Below are positions 9,799-19,664 of a stretch of DNA of 64,000 nucleotides, in pieces. The DNA is taken from positions 62,001 to 126,000 of the forward strand of contig VFIW01000083.1 of the NCBI GenBank assembly GCA_006386115.1. The letters run 5' to 3'. How positions within the stretch are numbered: the first letter of the stretch is position 1; each line of letters starts with the position of its first letter. Source of the stretch: Globisporangium splendens (taxonomy: Eukaryota; Oomycota; Peronosporomycetes; Pythiales; Pythiaceae). The notes under the pieces are model-generated. The model worked only from the letters and a program-made list of their open reading frames with translations. It was not told the DNA's origin and did not search any database. A program made the position numbers and the translations under genes.

Positions 9799-10363
9799 TG
9801 GGAATTTGTATGGCACGCGGCTATGTGCTCGATTGGAGAATCCTCATCCAGCAACTGAGTTTGTCGACGGGTCCTGCATGTTGAAGTGGATGCGAATGTG
9901 GCTGCTTTTAATGATCAGCGAATGCAGGAGCGCAAGGTCGCATTGTGCGACAGCGTCTGTGCAGCTGAGAGTTCGCGTCATCCTGAACAACAGCCACAGC
10001 TTCCTCACGCGACATCTCACGCTGTTCTCTCAGTCGCAAACCTCGATTGAAACACCAGAGCACACGATAGAAGCTGCTGCTATGAGCCTCGTGCAATTTC
10101 TACCGCGCCGCACAGCGATGCAGGCAGCGAAAACGTGTTCGTATAAAGCTTGAATGAGATGAGTTGCAGTGTACGCCTCTATGTCACAAGCGAAAGTGCT
10201 TTTGGTCATGAAGTCCACAGATATAAAAGCTCGGGGAGCAGTGCTGCGGAAGGCGTCTCAGCCACATAGACACTGGCCCATACACACACGCAAGTTAACT
10301 CCCCGAGTATCTCCCATCAAAAGACCTCTTCGATTTGAGAGGGGCACGACAACTCAGTTCTCG
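9799..10363. other. Spacer between the inverted arms; shared upstream region
   Basis: 565 bp of unique sequence between the two divergent MLF-like genes. A TATAAAAG string occurs at 10222-10229 on the plus strand, but no ORF with coding character is present. It may hold upstream elements shared by both genes. Confidence 0.5.
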
Positions 10364-10484
10364 CATACGCGGATTGTCTCTCGGTTTCTAGCAAGCGATC
10401 TTGAACCGTCCCTGCAACTCGATGCGCATGGACACGCACGCGATCATGTGAAGAAATATGAAAAGGCAAACGTTCATATCCCTC

Positions 10485-10492
10485 TTCTAGAA
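10485..10492. promoter_or_regulatory. Heat-shock-element-like palindrome, copy B
   Basis: TTCTAGAA, two inverted nGAAn units about 150 bp upstream of the inferred start of transcription of MLF-like copy B. Confidence 0.45.
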
Positions 10493-10633
10493 ACCACGAG
10501 GACAGATGCTGTGGGTGTGGTGGACACATGAACCCTCCTCCTCTCATTCGGCAACCTTCGAGAACCACGTTGAAGTGGTCCAGGTGCATGCATCCACACC
10601 ATGCACGAGCAGATCCCCACGCCTCACCCAGGC

Positions 10634-10649
10634 TCACTTTCCAATTTAC
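10634..10649 (+). promoter_or_regulatory. Oomycete core promoter (Inr + FPR), copy B
   Basis: TCACTTT (YCAYTYY Inr) at 10634-10640, one base, then CAATTTAC (MAWTTTNC flanking promoter region) at 10642-10649. Both halves match the published oomycete consensus exactly, and the site decides the ATG at 10717 over the upstream in-frame ATG at 10528. Confidence 0.8.
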
Positions 10650-10716
10650 TCGTTTACTCGCAACTAGCCACAACCAACCAACGACATCTACCAGCAAAAG
10701 CCTCAAGACAAGAACC

Positions 10717-11349
10717 ATGTTCAGCACCTGGGACCTCGTTCGACCGCGCTACTGGCACCCGATGGCCTCGCTCGAGCAGTCCATGATGGACTTGGACCGC
10801 ATGGCCGACCGCATGATGTTCCCGTCGCTCGGCGACCAGATGTTCGCGCACCTGAGCGCCGAAGAAGACGACGACTTCTTCAACGACTTGCCCGTCAAGT
10901 CTCGCGACGAGCAGCAACAGGCGAACGCTAACCCGGCTTCGACGCCCGCAGAGGGGAACGCGAACGCCAATGCTAATGACAGCAACACCAACCAGCCCCG
11001 TCAAGCGTTCTCGACCTACTCGTACAGCAACTCGTCCATCGTCGACGACAAGGGCCGCCGCGTCGTGAGCACGCGCCGCCGCTATGAAGACTCGACCGGA
11101 CGCCTCAAGGCGCTCCACGAGCGTCAGATCGAGGACAAGAAGCTGCGCACGGTGTGGAACCGCATGAACAAGGACGACGAGGGCCAGCACGACAAGATCT
11201 GCGTGAACGGCACGGCAGACGAGTTCGAGCAGGCGTGGAAGGCGACGCCGTTCGGCGAGGCGCAGACGCAGCACGAGCAGAACGCGATCAAGGAGAAGGG
11301 CGAGGCGAGCGACGCGAAGAAGCAGCAGGATCCTGCGCACGCGAGTTGA
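10717..11349 (+). CDS. MLF-like (myeloid leukemia factor family) protein, copy B
   Basis: 210 aa, predicted identical to copy A at 8813-9445 and transcribed in the opposite direction. The ATG at 10717 follows the Inr by 81 nt. The protein has an N-terminal Met/Asp-rich amphipathic region (residues about 10-50), an Asn/Ala-rich linker (about 75-100), the MLF-like core with FSTYSYSNSS and STRRRYEDSTGR (about 105-140), and a charged C-terminal tail ending HAS. Apparent nucleotide identity of the coding part argues for a very recent duplication or ongoing gene conversion between the arms, or an assembly artefact. Function beyond the family resemblance cannot be read from the sequence. Confidence 0.55.
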   Translation: MFSTWDLVRPRYWHPMASLEQSMMDLDRMADRMMFPSLGDQMFAHLSAEEDDDFFNDLPVKSRDEQQQANANPASTPAEGNANANANDSNTNQPRQAFSTYSYSNSSIVDDKGRRVVSTRRRYEDSTGRLKALHERQIEDKKLRTVWNRMNKDDEGQHDKICVNGTADEFEQAWKATPFGEAQTQHEQNAIKEKGEASDAKKQQDPAHAS

Positions 11350-11430
11350 TTGCGCTTGGCATATTTGTAGTGGGATGGGAGACAACAGTGTGCATTTGTT
11401 TCGTCTTGTGTATGCAGCTTGCATGTGAAT

Positions 11431-12865
11431 TGCATGGTGAATGTATAGCATGCGTTGATAATTGTTGTCTTGTTGTGCATCATAAAGTATGTTCAACATT
11501 GTGATGCTCTGCTGAATTACCGCAGCGCGATAACGTCAATTTCCACTCGCCTCGGAGCCTCTCGTAGCCAATCAATTGTTTTGCTGAAATCAATGCTTCA
11601 GCAGTAATCCGACGAAAGCAGCAGCGCTGATTACGACCACGTTGTCAAATCCACAAGACATTTGAGTCATCTTGTCATTGTGTGGTGCCCAGCAGCATCG
11701 ACAAGATTTATCACTCGAGTTTTATTCGAGCGGCAACAGTGTTGGGTGCAGACCTTTCTTCCAGTATCATCATAAAAGGCGCAGTTGGTCTGTGAACATT
11801 TAATTATGTGCAAGTGTGGTACGTATCCACAGACATGGGTACATTCCGCCTTCCTCAATGAACTTCAACTTGAACTTGTTGGGTTTTCGAAATGCGTGCA
11901 CCACGCAATTTCGAATCAGAAAACAATCGTTTATGCATCATCAAAGTGATCACAAGCGAACTTGAGTAGCTTTGTTGATAAAGCACCAGGCGTTCAGTTG
12001 CCATATTGGCACAAAGTCAGTGCGGGTTACAGTTTACGCGAGCGTGGTTGCGAAATTTGCACGAATCTTGGCTGGAAACATCAATTGCGATAGACCGCGT
12101 GCACAGAGAACCGTGCTGAGTCAACAAGTTGAACAGCTGCTCAAGCGGCAAACAAGCACGACGGCAAGTGTACGGTCTGCAGCGACGGCAGCAGTCAACA
12201 CCGCCCACCATGTGCGCTGTAACCAGCTGTGTGTGCGACAATGGCTTGACCTGCAGATTACAATGTGCAATCAACTTTTCGTAGTTGGGACGCCAACAAA
12301 AGCAGCGACGTGCACAGTGCTTTTGTTATACTGGCGTACTCTATGGCGGCCGCAAGAACACGTTCGTTTAATTCTTTCTTGCTGCATATTTTTGCCGAGC
12401 AAGAGACCATGCATTCAAAAAAAACCTGTCGAAATGAATCGTTCGCCGAACTTCAATGCGACATGACATGGCTGCATGCTGCATCCGAAAGTATACTGAG
12501 TTGAGTATACGATTCCAGCTTCGCTCTCTGACAGCCTCTACAATCGCATACGTTCTCCAACATTCGTTCAGCTGGTGTTGCCGCTTGTTTTTTTTATCGC
12601 AACACGCACGCCAGCGACGAATCTTCGCGGGACGGGTTTTCTCTTCAACTCGACCCGGGTTCTTCTCCACACGGAAAAATTACCAGAAACAAGCAAAGAA
12701 AACAAACAAAGAGCAAACCAACAAGCCTTGCGCAACAGAAAAGCGAGCCGCACACACCAAAACCAGCAGACAGCAAACACACGCAGACAGCACACACACA
12801 GCAAAGCAGCACACAAGTCAACACAAAAGCGTAGCCCTCTGCAAGTAGTTAATCGCGATTAAAAG
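11431..12865. other. Intergenic, 1.4 kb
   Basis: No ORF with coding character. A small hairpin (gtatact / agtatac with a 6-nt loop) lies at 12491-12510. The last 250 bp before the CCDC6-like ATG are A/C-rich and probably 5' leader. I found no tRNA-like structure. Confidence 0.5.
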
Positions 12866-13756
12866 ATGCTGAGTACGGACGACGGCGAGAAGGTGGCGGC
12901 GACGCTGGAGGACCGCGAGCTGCTGATCCTGGAGCGGCAGCGCACGGCGGCGCTCGAGAGCGAGGTGAAGCAGCTCCGCGAGGCGCTCGTGCAGCTGGGC
13001 GAGTCGACGGAGATGGAGGAGGAGCGCATCACGAACCGCCTCATGAAGCGGCTGTCGGAGCTCAAGAACGAGAAGGAGAAGCTCGCGCTCGAGGTGGAGC
13101 GCGAGGAGGAGCTGCTCACCAACAGTCTGCAGAAGAAGCTCAACCAGCTGCGCAAAGAGAAGGTGGATCTGGAGAACCGCCTCGAGAACGAGCAGGAGTA
13201 CATCGTGAACAAGCTGCACAAGCAGTTGGAGGCCGCGAAGTGCGAGAAGGAGCGGCTGCTGCGCGAGCTCTCGCACGAGGACAACTCGATGCGCAAGGCG
13301 CTCGAGTCCCAGGTCGCGAAGATCCTCAAGGAGAAAGTGCACTTGGAGAACGAATTGGAGCAGGAGCAGGAGTTCCTCGTGAACCGGTTGCAGAAGCAGT
13401 TGGCGATCATCCAGGCCGAGAAGCGCCGCACCGAGCGCAAGATGGCGAAGGACAATGTGATGCTCTTTGACCAGCTCCACGCGAAACTCGAGGCGCTGCG
13501 CAGTGCGCACGGCGACAACAACAGCGACGTGACTGCACTCGCGGACGCCATGAGCCACGCGATCCTGAAGGTGAAGAGCCAGCAACTCAAGAAGATCCAG
13601 GAGAACTCGAGCGCCACGAAGTCCTCCTCGAAGGATGACTGGAGCGTGAGCGCATGGCCGATGTCGTCGTCTGCCTCGGCTTCGCCCGCGAAAGAATCAG
13701 CACTGCTGACACCCGAGGGCTTCCCCTACGAGCACGTTCGTCGCGGCACTATGTAG
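12866..13756 (+). CDS. CCDC6: CCDC6-type coiled-coil protein
   Basis: A single exon of 296 aa. Residues about 10-215 are continuous coiled coil with repeated units of the form L-x-x-R-L-E-x-E-Q-E-x(2)-V-N-x-L-x-K-Q-L, seen at ENEQEYIVNKLHKQLE and EQEQEFLVNRLQKQL. That spacing is the signature of CCDC6 (H4/D10S170), which carries the same 'EQEQE..VN.L.K..' blocks. The C-terminal 70 residues are Ser-rich and disordered, ending PYEHVRRGTM. In animals CCDC6 is a substrate scaffold in the ATM/PP4 DNA-damage response; a role here is by homology only. The start is the first ATG after an A/C-rich leader with no competing upstream in-frame ATG. It is convergent with the dnaJ gene. Confidence 0.8.
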   Translation: MLSTDDGEKVAATLEDRELLILERQRTAALESEVKQLREALVQLGESTEMEEERITNRLMKRLSELKNEKEKLALEVEREEELLTNSLQKKLNQLRKEKVDLENRLENEQEYIVNKLHKQLEAAKCEKERLLRELSHEDNSMRKALESQVAKILKEKVHLENELEQEQEFLVNRLQKQLAIIQAEKRRTERKMAKDNVMLFDQLHAKLEALRSAHGDNNSDVTALADAMSHAILKVKSQQLKKIQENSSATKSSSKDDWSVSAWPMSSSASASPAKESALLTPEGFPYEHVRRGTM

Positions 13757-13896
13757 CAAATTGCGCATTATTCATGCCAGCTGGCAGCGGCATTAATGGC
13801 GATTTGCGGCAGGTGCTGATATGCACTTGGAGTCGACGTATCCCAATGGCGGAAGGTTGCGTCTGCAGGAAATAGCGTCTATTGCATTCACGCGCC

Positions 13897-13935
<39 letters not shown>

Positions 13936-14134
13936 GTTTTAATTTTAATAATCTATCGTACTTCTTTTTAACTGCACATCATGACGCATGGACATTTTCT
14001 TAACCATTGCTTCCACATTGCACACAGCATATTCATATCAATAAACTTTTACGCTTTATAAATCAAATGCGCGCCTGCCGTCCGCTCATCGTTGGTCCTA
14101 TTCAAAATAATCTATTCTTCTCCTCTTCATCTGC
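13757..14134. other. Convergent intergenic region
   Basis: 378 bp between the 3' ends of the CCDC6-like and DnaJ genes. It contains a (CT)n tract and AT-rich sequence typical of 3' flanks. No gene seen. Confidence 0.5.
13902..13932. repeat. (CT)n microsatellite
   Basis: About 15 CT units in the 3' flank of the CCDC6-like gene. Confidence 0.9.
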
Positions 14135-15259
14135 TCAGAGCGCTTGGCGGATCAGGTTCTTCTGGGTCTCCGAGAGGCTCGTGGGGAACTGCACGTCGAA
14201 CTCGACAAACAGGTCGCCGCGCTGCGACGGATTCTTCTGCAGCGGCATGCCTTCTCCCGCAAACACCTTGCGCGTGCCGGGCGCGATGACGCCGTCGAGG
14301 CGCATGTTGATACTCCTGCCGTCGAGCGACTTGATCGTCAGTGTGCCGTTGCCCACGAGCGCGTCCTTCAGCGACAGCTTCGCGCGGTAGATCAGGTTGT
14401 CGCCGTCGCGCTTGAACTTGTCGTGCGGCTTCTCCTTGATGATAAATACGATATCCTGGGGTGCGCGGCCGGGGAGTGCGTCGCCCTGACCTTCAAACGT
14501 GATCTTCGTACCGTCCTTCCATCCCGGACGCACATTCACTTCCAGGATCTTCTGCTCTTCATGTAGCTGCTGGGTCGCAGGGTCAAACACCTTGCGCGTG
14601 ATCTTGAGCTTCTTCGTGCAGCCCGTGTACAACTGGTCCAACGTGCACTCCAACTGGCGCTTGAGCTTCTGCGCCTTGCTGGCGCCACCAGCACCGCCCA
14701 TGCCTCCAAACATGTCGTCCATGCCGCCAAACGCGCCACCCATACCTCCTCCAGCGCGTCTGGAGCGCGCGCTTCGTCCAAATCCGCCCATGCCGCCAAA
14801 CATGGACATCGGGTCGAGATGCTCAGCCTCATTCGGGTTCGACGTGCCGAAGAACTGCTCAAAGATCTTGGACGGATCCGTCGAGTGGAAGCTGAAGCCA
14901 CCGCCGCCAGGGAAGCCCGAGGACGAGCTCGAGAAGCCTGAAAATCCACCGGGGAAGCCACCCGTCGACGTGTACGAGAAGCCGCCGGGCATGCCGCCAG
15001 CGCCGTCAGCGCTCTGTGGCGGCGCGCCGCCACCCTTGAGCCCCTCCTCGCCGAACTTGTCGTAGATCTCGCGCTTCTGCTTGTCGCTCAGCACCTCGTA
15101 CGCCTCACTGATCTCCTGGAACTTGAGCTGCGCGTTCTCCTTGTCGTTCGGGTTCTTGTCCGGGTGCCACTTGAGCGCGAGCTTGCGGTACGCCTTCTTG
15201 AGCTCGTCGTCGTTGGCCGTGCGCGCCACGTTCAGAATCGCGTAGTAGTCCTTGCCCAT
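14135..15259 (-). CDS. DNAJB: Class B (type II) DnaJ/Hsp40 co-chaperone
   Basis: A single exon of 374 aa. The J domain covers residues about 1-70, with the HPD triad at 32-34 (KWHPDKNP) that stimulates Hsp70 ATPase. A long Gly/Phe region follows (about 75-195), rich in GGF, GFSG and GGMGG. There is no CxxCxGxG zinc finger, so this is class B (Sis1/DNAJB1 type). The two C-terminal beta domains are recognisable ([44 protein letters not shown]). It acts in the cytosol or nucleus, delivering unfolded clients to Hsp70. A perfect HSE lies about 250 bp upstream and CCAAT-like motifs nearby, so heat induction is likely. It is near the HSF-type genes. Confidence 0.95.
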   Translation of the reverse strand: MGKDYYAILNVARTANDDELKKAYRKLALKWHPDKNPNDKENAQLKFQEISEAYEVLSDKQKREIYDKFGEEGLKGGGAPPQSADGAGGMPGGFSYTSTGGFPGGFSGFSSSSSGFPGGGGFSFHSTDPSKIFEQFFGTSNPNEAEHLDPMSMFGGMGGFGRSARSRRAGGGMGGAFGGMDDMFGGMGGAGGASKAQKLKRQLECTLDQLYTGCTKKLKITRKVFDPATQQLHEEQKILEVNVRPGWKDGTKITFEGQGDALPGRAPQDIVFIIKEKPHDKFKRDGDNLIYRAKLSLKDALVGNGTLTIKSLDGRSINMRLDGVIAPGTRKVFAGEGMPLQKNPSQRGDLFVEFDVQFPTSLSETQKNLIRQAL

Positions 15260-15507
15260 GGCGTAATTGCGATTAAAACTTGTCGATTATGTGCTTGCTT
15301 GTGTGTTGCAGCGCTTGTTGGGAAATGATTTGTTTGTTTGTTTTTTGCAACTTTGCTTCAACGTGGTGGGTTTGCTCTTTTGGTTGTTGAGGTCGTGCTG
15401 TGTGTTGCTTGCTTTAAGGTTGCTTTGTTGGGATACAAAAACAAGGCAAACAAGGCAAACTGTCTGATAGAGTTGCGAAGTAATTTATAAATTTGGAATC
15501 GAGACAA

Positions 15508-15525
15508 TTCGAGAAAATTCGCGAA
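15508..15525. promoter_or_regulatory. Perfect four-unit heat shock element of the dnaJ promoter
   Basis: TTCgaGAAaaTTCgcGAA: four alternating 5-bp HSE units without mismatch, 249 bp upstream of the DnaJ ATG. By family knowledge, three or more contiguous units bind trimeric HSF cooperatively. Confidence 0.8.
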
Positions 15526-15550
15526 TCAGGTGCGATCAAATGTCTAGAAC

Positions 15551-15562
15551 CATTGGCTAAAA
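15551..15562 (+). promoter_or_regulatory. CATTGGCTAAAA motif
   Basis: A reversed CCAAT box followed by CTAAAA. The identical 12-mer occurs twice upstream of the AMPK gamma gene (28624, 28738). A second CCAAT lies at about 15585. Confidence 0.4.
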
Positions 15563-15601
15563 CTAACAAGACTCGATATTTATAGCCAATGAACGTTTAT
15601 A

Positions 15602-15609
15602 TTCTAGAA
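15602..15609. promoter_or_regulatory. Second HSE-like palindrome upstream of dnaJ
   Basis: TTCTAGAA, the same 8-mer as in the MLF-like promoters, about 345 bp upstream of the DnaJ ATG. Confidence 0.4.
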
Positions 15610-15743
15610 GTAAAATCTCGACATTTGCAGTGTCAAGAATATTTTCTGCAGACAGGATGCCAAATGCCACAACATACGATTTGACAGGATGGATGATTCA
15701 CCCTGCATATTTGCAAACTACAAAATGCGCGATCTCGCCGTGA

Positions 15744-17466
15744 TCATCTCGCTGCTGCGCCTGTGGTGGCGCCTTGTTCCTCGCACCCACTCTCGTCCTT
15801 TGGACGTAGGAATTCTGGAAGGTACGTGCTTCGATGTTGGTTATTGCGCAGCATCCGTATGAGCACGTTGCCGCGCTCTTTCTGGTTCTTGCGGTAGCTT
15901 GACGACGGACGTGGGTCTCGGATCGGCAGAAACATGCGGAACGACTGGGATTCCCGGTAGCTCGTGAGCGTCTCTGGGAGCTCAGCGTCGCGACGGAGTG
16001 TGCCGTATCGCGACTGCAAAAGCGGCAATTCCTGTGGCGGCTTTGTAGAATTTTCGGATGAGCCGTGCTTCTTGCGTGCAAGCTCGTGCACATTGACGAG
16101 CTTGGGTCGCAGCATCGCTTGCTGGCAACTTGTGCACATTTCTACTTTCGGGAGGCCACGAATCACTTTTGAGCAATGGCACGCGCTAGAAGATTTATGC
16201 AGCAAAATGCAGAAGCAAAGGTAAGTCGACAAGCAGGGAGCAACACGCAACATTGTAGCTGCATCGGTTTGGACTCACGTGAGTTTGTCTCGTTCTGTCT
16301 TGGATTGACCGATCAGTTCTGCGATCTTGCGCATTTGTCCGCACTCTCGGCCTTTTGCGATCGCGAGGATGTAATCCCCCGCGGCACGGACAGCGTCTAC
16401 TTCACCCGCGTCGCTGCTGTCGTCCATGACGATTTCGACAATCCCGCGCATAAACACCTCGACGACATCTTCGTCGATCTGGCAATACAAATAGCAGAGC
16501 GACACGTTCACAGGACGTGTGATTGCGACGCCACTGACTCTTGATGTGCGCTCGTCTGGTTCACTGAGTTGCATGGATTTGAGTAATTGATACCCGAATC
16601 GTCGTCCAGAGGATATTGTGTGAATACCAGTGCGCTATAACAAACGCAAAGCACGACACCATTTAATGTGAATACTCCGCGCCGCGTTCGTCATCTAGGT
16701 AAGGGAAAGTTATGCACAGACATACCTCGACCCAGCAGAGCTGGTCCACGACGCCCGGCACGTGACCTTGCTTTTCGAGCCATTTTACACCAAAAAAGTT
16801 GTATGGCGCTGCCTCGCTCTTGGTTTCAAATGCTTGCAGAACGCTACAATCGAGCATGCTATCACAAAATTGGATGGTGCAATTCGCGTGCATGTCGTCG
16901 GTGTTGTCAGCATAAAGTCCCGCCATCATGGTATCGAGCGATCCGCGCACCTTGCCGATACAAAATGCGCTCACCATCGTGCTCGGGTATTCGATGTACC
17001 TCGACCCACGCCGCGTATCAAAACCAATGCTGCGTCCTCTCGATCTCGTGCGCACGGCTGGCCGCACGTCCTCGTCTTTCTCATCTTCTCGCTCATCAGC
17101 TTCGTCACCACCACCTTCGTCACTCCTGGCAGCGACAGCGGAAATGAAGCTCTTCATCAGGCGCTGCTCGACGCGCTCTTTGTACACATCGAGTCCGCGT
17201 TCGGACTTGATGAGCGTCCACCGCGCGGGGTCGACGGCGCGCTTGCGCTTGCGCACAAAGCCCACATATCGCTGGATGGACTTGGCGATGATGCCGTCGC
17301 TCGAGCGCACATACTCGTGCAGCACGTCGACCTCTTCTTTCTCGTCGTCTTCAGGGACATCGACGCGCTCTTCTTCCGTCAGGGGCGGCTCGAGTCGGTT
17401 GTCGTTGTGGATGCTGCTGTGGTACATCGAGGGCGTCATGCCCGCGCTCTCCATCGCCATCGCCAT
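15744..17466 (-). CDS. START-like domain protein with degenerate C-terminal Cys cluster (3 exons)
   Basis: Exons 17466-16726, 16634-16279 and 16185-15744, with introns of 91 and 93 bp using GTATGT/TAG and GTGAGT/TAG; 512 aa. Splicing is supported because it keeps frame and joins WVE to RTGIHTISSGRRFGYQLL. Residues about 80-370 look like the START-like lipid-binding fold expanded in oomycetes (W-x-L-I-x-x-x-x-G-L-D-V-Y, then VNVSLCYLYCQID and VVEVFMRG). The tail has CHCSKVIRGLPKVEMCTSC, resembling part of a FYVE/B-box zinc site, but too few Cys/His remain for a full FYVE domain. An acidic insert (EADEREDEKDEDV) precedes the core. The lipid ligand is unknown. Confidence 0.75.
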
Positions 17467-18168
17467 TGGAGCTGACGTCGCAAGTTCGTAAATGGCAACA
17501 TGGATGGATGTTCAACATGGCACGGGTGGGTTTTGAAGCAAAACGAGTATGGAATGTTGCAAACCCGACCTGTATTGGTGTGTTTGACTTGATCAAAGTG
17601 TGTGTGAGGAGAGTGGAGACGGGTCAGGCGTGCAAACCCACAACTGGGAAAACTGATTTTGAGTTGGCGACTTCAATCCAGCTGCTGGATAAATTATTGA
17701 GCCCAATAATCTACAGAGGTATATCAATTAAACGAATAGCGCTTGCCTGCAAAACTAAGTTGTATGGATAATGTCTACTTATAGAATGATGGAATGTATG
17801 GCATTCAAAGGTTTTGTCAGCACTTTTTTTGATAGGTGAGGGAAGGAAATTCAAGGCGAAGTGATGCGGCCACCAAAATGACACCACGAAATGGTTGGAG
17901 AAAACAAGTGGAAATCAAGGCGAGAATCATCTCACGCGTACAGATATGCATCTGTGATATCGCTTGGAGGACGAAGTGCAGTGGCACTCGCTGATGTGCT
18001 GAGTGTTGCTGCTTGTAGGAACCCAAAGCTTTGGTTGCGCCTGTTAAACTCGGAGCTTTTCAACCACAGAGTTGTGCGTCTGCAAAGTTGCTTCACATTG
18101 CAGCATGCACAGCAACGCCATACACGAACATCATCACTCAAGACGACAATGTGGGACTCGGACGGAAC

Positions 18169-18227
18169 TTCAAACAACCCGGACAACGCATAGCACAATA
18201 CACTTTACGTTGTCCAGGTTGTTTGAA
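18169..18227. repeat. 20-bp inverted repeat
   Basis: 18169-18188 and 18208-18227 are inverted copies with one mismatch, separated by 19 nt. The second arm is cgttgtccaggttgtttgaa. Confidence 0.85.
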
Positions 18228-18229
18228 GC

Positions 18230-18272
18230 GTGTGCATTCCACGGTACTTGGGTGGCCGCGTGGAATGCACAC
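18230..18272. repeat. 14-bp perfect inverted repeat
   Basis: gtgtgcattccacg (18230-18243) and its exact reverse complement (18259-18272), with a 15-nt loop, directly abutting the 20-bp inverted repeat. Confidence 0.9.
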
Positions 18273-18502
18273 ACACTGGACCACACACATGGACGCCTAT
18301 GTATGTAGCATGACCGCCATTCATCCATCTAAGCACTTGACTCGCACAAGGCAAACTGAAGAATGGCGAAAGACTTTTCCAGGTCGGCAATCCTCCAGTC
18401 GCATTTTCCTGTGGTTGTGCGGACTCAGATCGACGATCACTTTTAACATCTACATCTGAGTCCAAAAGAACGTGCTGCGAGAAATCGCTGTGGTTGGACT
18501 TG

Positions 18503-18982
18503 ATGGGTACATCGCACCATACAAACTTTCATACAGATTCGTACACTTCAAATCTGTCACCAAAAAGTGTGAAACAAAACACGGAATCGTTGCACCGATC
18601 ACCGCCCTCTGCCGCATCTGCTTTCCCTCTTTACAACCGTTACAACGCAGTAACAACCAGCTCGCATCTTGAACGGTTGTCCGACTTTGAAGCAGCCGAC
18701 CTACTATGGAAGGCGAAGCTGATACCCTCAGCCTATCAGCTCCCGCCAACGCGACCACGACAGACGCTCGCTGCGCGCCACTCTGTTGGACGTGGCAGCA
18801 CTAAGTTCGATTACCAGGACATTCTAGAACATAATCGCACGCAATCCGCCAATCGCAGTCGAGGTCGTCATCCGCACACACTCAGCAAGAACGCAATGCA
18901 ACGCAGAACAAACCACATGTTGGTTTGCTGCCATGAGGGTGCAGTAACGCAGCTTACAGCGAGAAGAGGAAGTTGCGCTTGA
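18503..18982 (+). CDS. Weak candidate: hypothetical protein, exon structure unresolved
   Basis: A 159-codon frame from ATG 18503. The central part (DFEAADLLWKAKLIPSAYQL, then basic Gln/Arg sequence) has protein-like composition. Further coding-like stretches follow in other frames at about 19030-19100 (HRAEHWKRIAFLYSAAS) and 19141-19340 (QPAILQRFLSQRSGR). Possible donors and acceptors exist between them (for example GTAATT after 19100), but I could not build a model in which all parts join in frame with introns of normal length. I recognise no domain. It could equally be non-coding. Confidence 0.25.
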   Translation: MGTSHHTNFHTDSYTSNLSPKSVKQNTESLHRSPPSAASAFPLYNRYNAVTTSSHLERLSDFEAADLLWKAKLIPSAYQLPPTRPRQTLAARHSVGRGSTKFDYQDILEHNRTQSANRSRGRHPHTLSKNAMQRRTNHMLVCCHEGAVTQLTARRGSCA

Positions 18983-19664
18983 TTGAAATATCTCGAGGGT
19001 GAGATAGGAAGCCGACCCAATACAGTTGGAGGCTTGCAACTCTGCATCGTGCTGAGCACTGGAAGCGCATTGCGTTTCTTTATTCGGCAGCTTCAGGCCG
19101 CGGTAATTGAAACTCGACCCGGTGTTGTTTCATCGTCAAGGTGTTGCCCACAGATAAAACAACGATGGAATGTGCTCACATCAGTTCCATACTTGCACCT
19201 GCCATTGGAGAGCGACACGTTGGATCACAGCCTGCCATTTTGCAGCGCTTCCTATCGCAACGAAGTGGTCGTAATGACGATATTAAACAGAGCTCAAGTG
19301 CACAGGCTCGTACTGCATTCCATGGACGCATAGCACTTGGTGTTCTCTGTTTGTTTTTGTTTTTGTTTTTTTGTGATGAACAATCGACAAGGTGCCCATA
19401 AGTGGTTTATCTACCTACTTTGCTTTTGCTCGTCTTATTGAGCCCTACTATCGCAAACTTCCCTCAAAACATGCATTCCTGTCACTGTGAGCGCGCACAC
19501 CTCATCCAAACAGCAACAGTGGCGCCAAGCGCATCTGCGACACGCCCACCCATACAAAATGTATGGAACTTGGCGTGCGCTATACTTAGTCATTATCGCT
19601 TTTACCTCATAAGCCACACTTGAGTGTGTGTGTGTGTCCTTTCGGAGCATTCAGTCAGATCCTC

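Larger units (their letters stand above)
10364..11430 (+). repeat. Right arm of 1,067-bp inverted duplication
   Basis: Partner of 8732-9798. Both breakpoints are abrupt: homology ends within one or two bases on each side and no direct repeat or transposon gene is seen at the ends. Confidence 0.95.
17467..19664. other. 2.2-kb region with hairpins and a weak candidate gene
   Basis: Contains two adjacent inverted repeats (18169-18272) and a possible small multi-exon gene (18503 onward). The rest is AT-rich with no recognisable coding sequence, and probably holds the upstream region of the first HSF-type gene. Confidence 0.4.

Noticed and set aside
10317..11499. Arg/Leu-rich ORFs antisense to the MLF-like genes
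   Set aside because: Shadows of the real coding strand; the same shadow occurs in both arms because the DNA is duplicated.
14499..15065. Pro-rich plus-strand ORF across the dnaJ gene
   Set aside because: The Pro runs are the antisense of the Gly/Phe region of DnaJ.
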